Source: Bacteroides sp. M10
GTDB lineage: Bacteria > Bacteroidota > Bacteroidia > Bacteroidales > Bacteroidaceae
Assembly (NCBI RefSeq): GCF_014334015.1
Contig: NZ_CP060488.1
Location: 1 to 64,000, forward strand
Length of the DNA: 64,000 nucleotides
Direction of reading: 5' to 3'
The translations under genes and the position numbers were made by a program. The notes under the pieces were generated by a model. It saw only the letters and a program-made list of their open reading frames with translations, did no database searches and was not told the origin of the DNA. Each line of letters starts with the position of its first letter. Position 1 is the first letter of the stretch. Of this stretch, positions 59,966 to 64,000 are shown piece by piece.

Positions 59966-61018
59966 TTATTTCCAAAATCGTATATACCTGTCCTTTTCAC
60001 GGTTCAAAACAACTTCATCGACACAATCATCCAGACGGAACCATGAATGTTCTATGAACGAGCCTCCTTTTTTAACAGATTTATCCCAGTTTCCTATCAC
60101 CTGCCCCTCATGAAGAACAATCGGATAAAACAGACCATTATTCGTAAATGCTTTTGCATAATGCTCTTTAGGCAAAACGTCTGTCCGATCTTTATACCCA
60201 AGCAAATACTCATCATAAGAAGGAAGAAAATGTAAACTTCCGGAGACTTTTCCGCGAGTCCGGCAATCTTCATGAATATACCATGTCTGTCCATTCCATT
60301 CTTCCGCAGTCAATTCTGAATCAATCAGATAGATAGCTTGCCGTGCTTCAGTAACAGGTAGTCCCGACCACCAGACAAAATCTTGTAAAATAGCGGGAGC
60401 ATGACTCCGAAAATAGCTTCTGGCCAAACGAGCCAAAGATTCATCTTTTGTCAGTTCGGGCATTGGCGGAACACGTTCTTCCAAAAGTGCATACGTGCAT
60501 TTACTTCCTTTATCTTCTCCACTACAGACAATACCTACCTGTTCTGCCCGCGCCATAAAGCGGGTCATACGATGATTATCCGCCACAATTCCCGAACGGC
60601 TAAAATGTTCAGCAATCTCCTGCCTTGTCAGACTCTTTTTTCCACTAAGAATCTTTTCCAGTAACCGATAACTTTTCGCATAAAGTTCTTCTGAAATATC
60701 CAGATCATGTCCTTTCGCATAAGATTCATTGGCAGCTATCACACGCTCGGCAGAAAGTTTCAACATCCATCGGATATCCTCTGCCGCTACCAGATGCCAT
60801 GTCGGACGCATTACATGGGTCCGCAAAATCTCACCCTCGCGTAGTGCTTTCTCCACAGTCTGAATCGTTGCCGACTTCAAACGCATTCCTACTGCCCACT
60901 TTACCATGGAATAATTCTGTGCCTGTATGGCTCCCATCCATGACACAAGTTCCTTCGGTTGAGAGAAAAGAGGACTTAACAACTGTTGGTTGAGTAAACG
61001 TATATTCGATATTTTCAT
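59966..61018 (-). CDS. AlkZ-like winged-helix DNA glycosylase (HTH_42 family)
   Basis: Predicted 350-aa protein of the AlkZ/YcaQ family, which are DNA glycosylases built of three winged-helix domains that unhook interstrand cross-links or alkylated bases. The catalytic QxQ motif of AlkZ-type enzymes is present as Q32-A-Q34 (WMGAIQAQNYSMVKWAVGMRL), rather than the QxD of E. coli YcaQ/AlkX. Also visible are THVMRPTWHLVAAEDIRWM and PSYDEYLLGYKDR. Its ATG overlaps the stop codon of the upstream lipoprotein gene (ATGA). Substrate here is unknown. Confidence 0.85.
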   Translation of the reverse strand: MKISNIRLLNQQLLSPLFSQPKELVSWMGAIQAQNYSMVKWAVGMRLKSATIQTVEKALREGEILRTHVMRPTWHLVAAEDIRWMLKLSAERVIAANESYAKGHDLDISEELYAKSYRLLEKILSGKKSLTRQEIAEHFSRSGIVADNHRMTRFMARAEQVGIVCSGEDKGSKCTYALLEERVPPMPELTKDESLARLARSYFRSHAPAILQDFVWWSGLPVTEARQAIYLIDSELTAEEWNGQTWYIHEDCRTRGKVSGSLHFLPSYDEYLLGYKDRTDVLPKEHYAKAFTNNGLFYPIVLHEGQVIGNWDKSVKKGGSFIEHSWFRLDDCVDEVVLNREKDRYIRFWK

Positions 61019-61563
61019 TTCAATTTATTACCTTTTTTATCAATATAAAACCAATGATCGCTTTGCCATGTCCAATGCTCCCCATAATCATCCATTGCCT
61101 TCTTTGCCCCGGTATAGGTCACTTCGGCCTTCCCGTCTTTAAAAGGAAAAACGAAAGCAAACTGCGGTTGGATGACGACATTCCCCAATGTATCGGCAAA
61201 TCCCATCAGCATCTCATCGTTTATGATACGAAAAAGCCCTTCCTCTACATAGTCCGGCCCATTATCAAAGCTAAAGGTATAAAAAAGTTTTTCTCCTTTA
61301 TTGTTGATCGTTGTCCATCCGGGGGTATGAGGTTCCACTACAAAACCGATATGCCGTATGGTATCACTCCCTCCATAATGATATTTACCAAAAGGAATCA
61401 CCGTATCACCTCGTTCATTCAAATAACAGACAGAAGAGCCTAATTCCGGAAATTCTGTTGACGTATAAGCGATAAGGATTGCATGATCCGACTGTTTCTG
61501 ACCGTCCAAACATCCAGTCGTAAAAATACAAAACAATAAGGCATACAAGGATTTTATTTTCAT
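61015..61563 (-). CDS. WG-repeat lipoprotein
   Basis: Exported 182-aa lipoprotein (lipobox FTTGC). It carries two or three WG-type beta repeats (GDTVIPFGKYHYGG, GWTTINNKGEKLFYTFSFD, GFADTLGNVVIQPQFAFVFPFKDGKAEVTYTG, WFYIDKKGNKLK), as in KWG-repeat surface proteins. Function unknown. ATG 61563 is chosen since the signal peptide starts there. It ends in the start codon of the AlkZ-like gene, an ATGA overlap that implies coupling of an exported and a DNA-acting protein, for which no clear reason is seen. Confidence 0.8.
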   Translation of the reverse strand: MKIKSLYALLFCIFTTGCLDGQKQSDHAILIAYTSTEFPELGSSVCYLNERGDTVIPFGKYHYGGSDTIRHIGFVVEPHTPGWTTINNKGEKLFYTFSFDNGPDYVEEGLFRIINDEMLMGFADTLGNVVIQPQFAFVFPFKDGKAEVTYTGAKKAMDDYGEHWTWQSDHWFYIDKKGNKLK

Positions 61564-61753
61564 GAGCTTATTATTAGTATATTGCAAATATAAAATTTCT
61601 TTCCAAACAAACCATTGTTAATGAAAAGAATAAACTGGAAAAATCACTTTTATTCATCAACTAGAAGTTTTATTTCACTTTTTATTTCTTTCTTTGTAAG
61701 AACTACTACCAACAAAACGACTAACTCTTCAAAACACATTAAAATTAAGTGAA

Positions 61754-62248
61754 GTGGAAGAAGAATTCATCAAATTAATTACCCGGCATGAGGGGATATT
61801 ACAGAAAATATGCAATATCTACTTTTATCAGCATCCATTTCGGGAGGATTACTATCAGGAAATATTAATCCGGTTATGGAAAGCTTATCCAAAATTTAAA
61901 CGAGAAAGTGCCGTTTCAACCTGGCTATATAGAGTTGCTTTAAACGCTGCCATCGACCTTGTGCGAAAAGAGTCTATACAACCTGTCTATAAAGAGCTTT
62001 CAGCTCAAGAATATTCCATACACGACAGCCATTCAGCAGACAATTCCATGACAGATAAAAAGGAACAATTATATCAAGCTATCAATCAGTTATCCGATAT
62101 AGAAAAAGCGATTATCATTCTCTATCTTGAAGGGAACGAGTATAAAGAGATTTCTGCTGTTATCGGTATTTCAGAAACCAATGTAGGAGTGAGAATTAAT
62201 AGAATTAAAAAGCAACTTATTAAACTTTTGAAAGATGGAAGAGTATAA
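61754..62248 (+). CDS. ECF sigma factor
   Basis: Third ECF sigma factor of the window, 164 aa, with GTG start. Region 2 (LQKICNIYFYQHPFREDYYQEILIRLWKAYPKFKRESAVSTWLYRVALNAAIDLVRKE) and region 4 (LSDIEKAIIILYLEGNEYKEISAVIGISETNVGVRINRIKKQLIKLL) are complete. It is not flanked by FecR or TonB receptor genes. The next gene overlaps it by 14 bases and encodes a membrane protein that is the likely regulator. A -7-like TTTCTTTG lies near 61687-61696. Confidence 0.9.
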   Translation: MEEEFIKLITRHEGILQKICNIYFYQHPFREDYYQEILIRLWKAYPKFKRESAVSTWLYRVALNAAIDLVRKESIQPVYKELSAQEYSIHDSHSADNSMTDKKEQLYQAINQLSDIEKAIIILYLEGNEYKEISAVIGISETNVGVRINRIKKQLIKLLKDGRV

Positions 62249-62825
62249 TTTAAAAGAGTTTTGGCAAGAAATACATACAGAAACGGAAGTAAAACCTGTC
62301 TATGTAAGAGAAGTTATACGAAAGAAGCATTGCAATGTTATTTCCCAAACTATACATCGTCAGAAAATTCTGATCTGCTTATACACATGTTTTCTAGCTA
62401 TGTCTGTGGCGACTAGTATTTGGGATATGTGTATAATAGGCAGTGCCTCTCTCTCTTTATGGACTGCAAGTGCTTTCTTGCTATTTTTATTACTTTCCAG
62501 TATCGGACACTATCAATTACTGATAAGATCTGCCGACTTATATTCAATAAAAGACTCCGGAGTTATGCTAAGAAAACGATTAAGACGAAGAATCAATATC
62601 GATTTTTCCATCTATTTGATATTCTTTTACGGAACAGCGAGCAGATTTATCATCCAATATTTCAAAGATTTCGAAGGATTAAAAGAGCTTTCATTTGTAT
62701 TAATACTCTTCGTATGTATCCTTCTTACTATTCCCTGGTTAATGAGATATCAGCAAAAGCATCGATACAGATATTACCTCAACTCTCTTGCCAAGAGCCA
62801 AAACCAGTTGGAAGTCTCCGAATAA
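62235..62825 (+). CDS. Membrane protein overlapping the ECF sigma gene (candidate anti-sigma)
   Basis: Predicted 196-aa membrane protein. A soluble N-terminal region of about 45 residues (MEEYNLKEFWQEIHTETEVKPVYVREVIRKKH) is followed by four hydrophobic helices (about 50-66, 75-95, 128-142 and 157-173). No family is recognised. Overlap with the sigma gene by 14 bases and an acidic cytosolic N terminus preceding the membrane part are typical of ECF anti-sigma factors, but no ZAS or FecR motif is present. It is thus a possible unlabelled anti-sigma type. Confidence 0.72.
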   Translation: MEEYNLKEFWQEIHTETEVKPVYVREVIRKKHCNVISQTIHRQKILICLYTCFLAMSVATSIWDMCIIGSASLSLWTASAFLLFLLLSSIGHYQLLIRSADLYSIKDSGVMLRKRLRRRINIDFSIYLIFFYGTASRFIIQYFKDFEGLKELSFVLILFVCILLTIPWLMRYQQKHRYRYYLNSLAKSQNQLEVSE

Positions 62826-62861
62826 ATCTCTACTTTTGTACTCCATAACAAAGAATATAAA

Positions 62862-64000
62862 ATGATGCTCTATAAACTCATCCCTCCCTCAACGGTAACA
62901 GCAGCTATCCAGTTGCCGGCTTCTAAAAGTATCAGTAATCGTGCATTAATCATCAATGCATTGGGTAAAGGAACGTATGTTCCTGAAAACCTGTCTGATT
63001 GTGACGATACACAGGTGATGATAAAGGCTCTCACCGAAGGGAAAGAGATGATTGATATCATGGCTGCGGGCACTGCTATGCGTTTTCTTACCGCCTATTT
63101 AAGTGTGACTCCGGGAGAACGGACCATCACAGGAACAGCACGTATGCAGCAACGTCCGATACAGATATTAGTCAATGCTCTTCGGGAGTTAGGAGCTGAA
63201 ATAGCGTATACCAACAATGAAGGGTATCCTCCTCTATGTATCAAAGGGGCAGAGCTGAAAGGAAACGAAATAACACTGAAAGGAAATGTCAGTTCCCAAT
63301 ATATATCTGCTTTACTGATGATAGGTCCGGTACTCAAAGACGGTTTGACGTTGCATTTGAGCGGGGAGATTATTTCCCGTCCATATATTAATCTTACATT
63401 GCAACTGATGCAGGACTTTGGAGCCAAAGCCGCATGGACTTCTCCAAGCAGTATTTCCGTTGCTCCACAACTCTACCAGAGTATTCCTTTCAAAGTGGAA
63501 AGTGACTGGAGTGCGGCTTCCTATTGGTATCAGATTGCTGCCTTGTCTCCCAAAGCAGAAATAGAATTGTTAGGATTGTTCCGTAACAGTTATCAGGGTG
63601 ATAGTCGGGGAGCAGAAGTTTTCTCACGCCTAGGTATAACTACCGAATTTACATCGCAAGGTGTGAAACTAAAAAAAACAGGCAAAGCGCCGGAAAGGCT
63701 GGAAGAGGACTTTGTCGATATTCCGGACTTAGCACAAACGTTTGTCGTTACTTGCGCCTTGCTGAATATTCCTTTCCGTTTCACAGGATTACAAAGTCTG
63801 AAAATAAAAGAAACTGATCGTATTGCCGCATTGCGCACCGAGCTTAAAAAGCTGGGATATGTTATCGAAGAAGAAAATGACAGCATATTAATGTGGAATG
63901 GCGAACGATGTGAACCGGAGGAAATTCCGGTGATTGACACCTACGAAGATCATCGGATGGCAATGGCATTTGCTCCGGCAATTATCTGTCATCCTAATTT
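62862..64000 (+). CDS. aroA: 3-phosphoshikimate 1-carboxyvinyltransferase (EPSP synthase), 3' end beyond window
   Basis: Shikimate-pathway enzyme that adds enolpyruvate from PEP to shikimate 3-phosphate. The visible 379 codons are an open frame from ATG 62862 to the window's edge, with an adjacent ATG at 62865. Features are PASKSISNRALIINALG (with the phosphate-binding lysine), AGTAMRFLTAY, QQRPI, SSQYISALLM, SDWSAASYW, KETDRIAALRTEL and YEDHRMAMAFAPA. About 30 C-terminal residues should lie outside. It starts 36 bases after the membrane protein gene. Confidence 0.96.
   Translation, partial: MMLYKLIPPSTVTAAIQLPASKSISNRALIINALGKGTYVPENLSDCDDTQVMIKALTEGKEMIDIMAAGTAMRFLTAYLSVTPGERTITGTARMQQRPIQILVNALRELGAEIAYTNNEGYPPLCIKGAELKGNEITLKGNVSSQYISALLMIGPVLKDGLTLHLSGEIISRPYINLTLQLMQDFGAKAAWTSPSSISVAPQLYQSIPFKVESDWSAASYWYQIAALSPKAEIELLGLFRNSYQGDSRGAEVFSRLGITTEFTSQGVKLKKTGKAPERLEEDFVDIPDLAQTFVVTCALLNIPFRFTGLQSLKIKETDRIAALRTELKKLGYVIEEENDSILMWNGERCEPEEIPVIDTYEDHRMAMAFAPAIICHPN

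Overview
The window is a Bacteroides chromosome segment, most like B. thetaiotaomicron and its close relatives. The evidence is the Bacteroides -33/-7 promoter pattern (TTTG, about 19-21 nt, TAnnTTTG) ahead of many genes, SusC/SusD outer-membrane systems, RprX/RprY, DUF1735/DUF4249/DUF6377-type proteins, an EF-G2 paralogue, and rpsF-rpsR-rplI beside a 3-keto-glycoside operon. Base 1 is the A of the dnaA start codon, so the assembly was probably rotated to dnaA. I saw no tRNA, rRNA, CRISPR array, transposase or prophage gene. The last gene, aroA, runs off the right edge.

Layout. 1-15.8 kb is housekeeping: dnaA, a nitroreductase, a B12-dependent ribonucleotide reductase, a 4-alpha-glucanotransferase with starch-binding modules, an acyltransferase overlapping folB, a minus-strand operon (mtaB, LpxL-like acyltransferase, GT2, mgsA), an acyl-CoA ligase and a tiny Ala-rich lipoprotein. 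15.8-22.3 kb is a minus-strand sugar operon (TIM-barrel isomerase-like protein, DUF1080 lipoprotein, two Gfo/Idh/MocA oxidoreductases) with a DUF6377-type membrane regulator upstream. It matches the glycoside-cleavage route through 3-keto intermediates. 22.3-26.7 kb holds rpsF-rpsR-rplI, a MarR regulator, a 58-aa membrane peptide and rprY/rprX.

27-30.7 kb has a degenerate FKBP-type lipoprotein, fusA2 (an EF-G paralogue whose GTPase motifs are altered) and, between fusA2 and hemW, a striking array of four palindromes at an exact 23-bp period. 31.8-38.3 kb is a trans-envelope signalling and uptake locus: ECF sigma, lipoprotein, FecR anti-sigma, TonB receptor with STN domain, DUF4249 lipoprotein and another lipoprotein. 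It is followed by a lysine exporter (LysO) split into two overlapping genes.

39.9-56.3 kb is a complete minus-strand polysaccharide utilisation locus: ECF sigma, FecR, SusC with STN domain, SusD, a DUF1735/discoidin-like surface lipoprotein, an unassigned six-hairpin glycosidase-like protein, a short GH101-like protein, a DUF4965/glutaminase-A-like protein and a retaining-type GH97. The sigma/anti-sigma control and the GH101-like enzyme suggest a host-type O-glycan substrate, but this is inference. 56.3-64 kb returns to mixed genes: a Smr-domain protein, HAD phosphatase, LuxR-type regulator, DUF1349-like protein, AlkZ-like protein with a WG-repeat lipoprotein, a third ECF sigma paired with a membrane protein, and partial aroA.

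The sequences least explained by known genes are the 23-bp-period palindrome array (30465-30545), the perfect 29-bp inverted repeat closing dnaA (1418-1519), the two face-to-face overlapping divergent promoters (13559-13574 and 59144-59164), and the unassigned enzymes of the polysaccharide locus.
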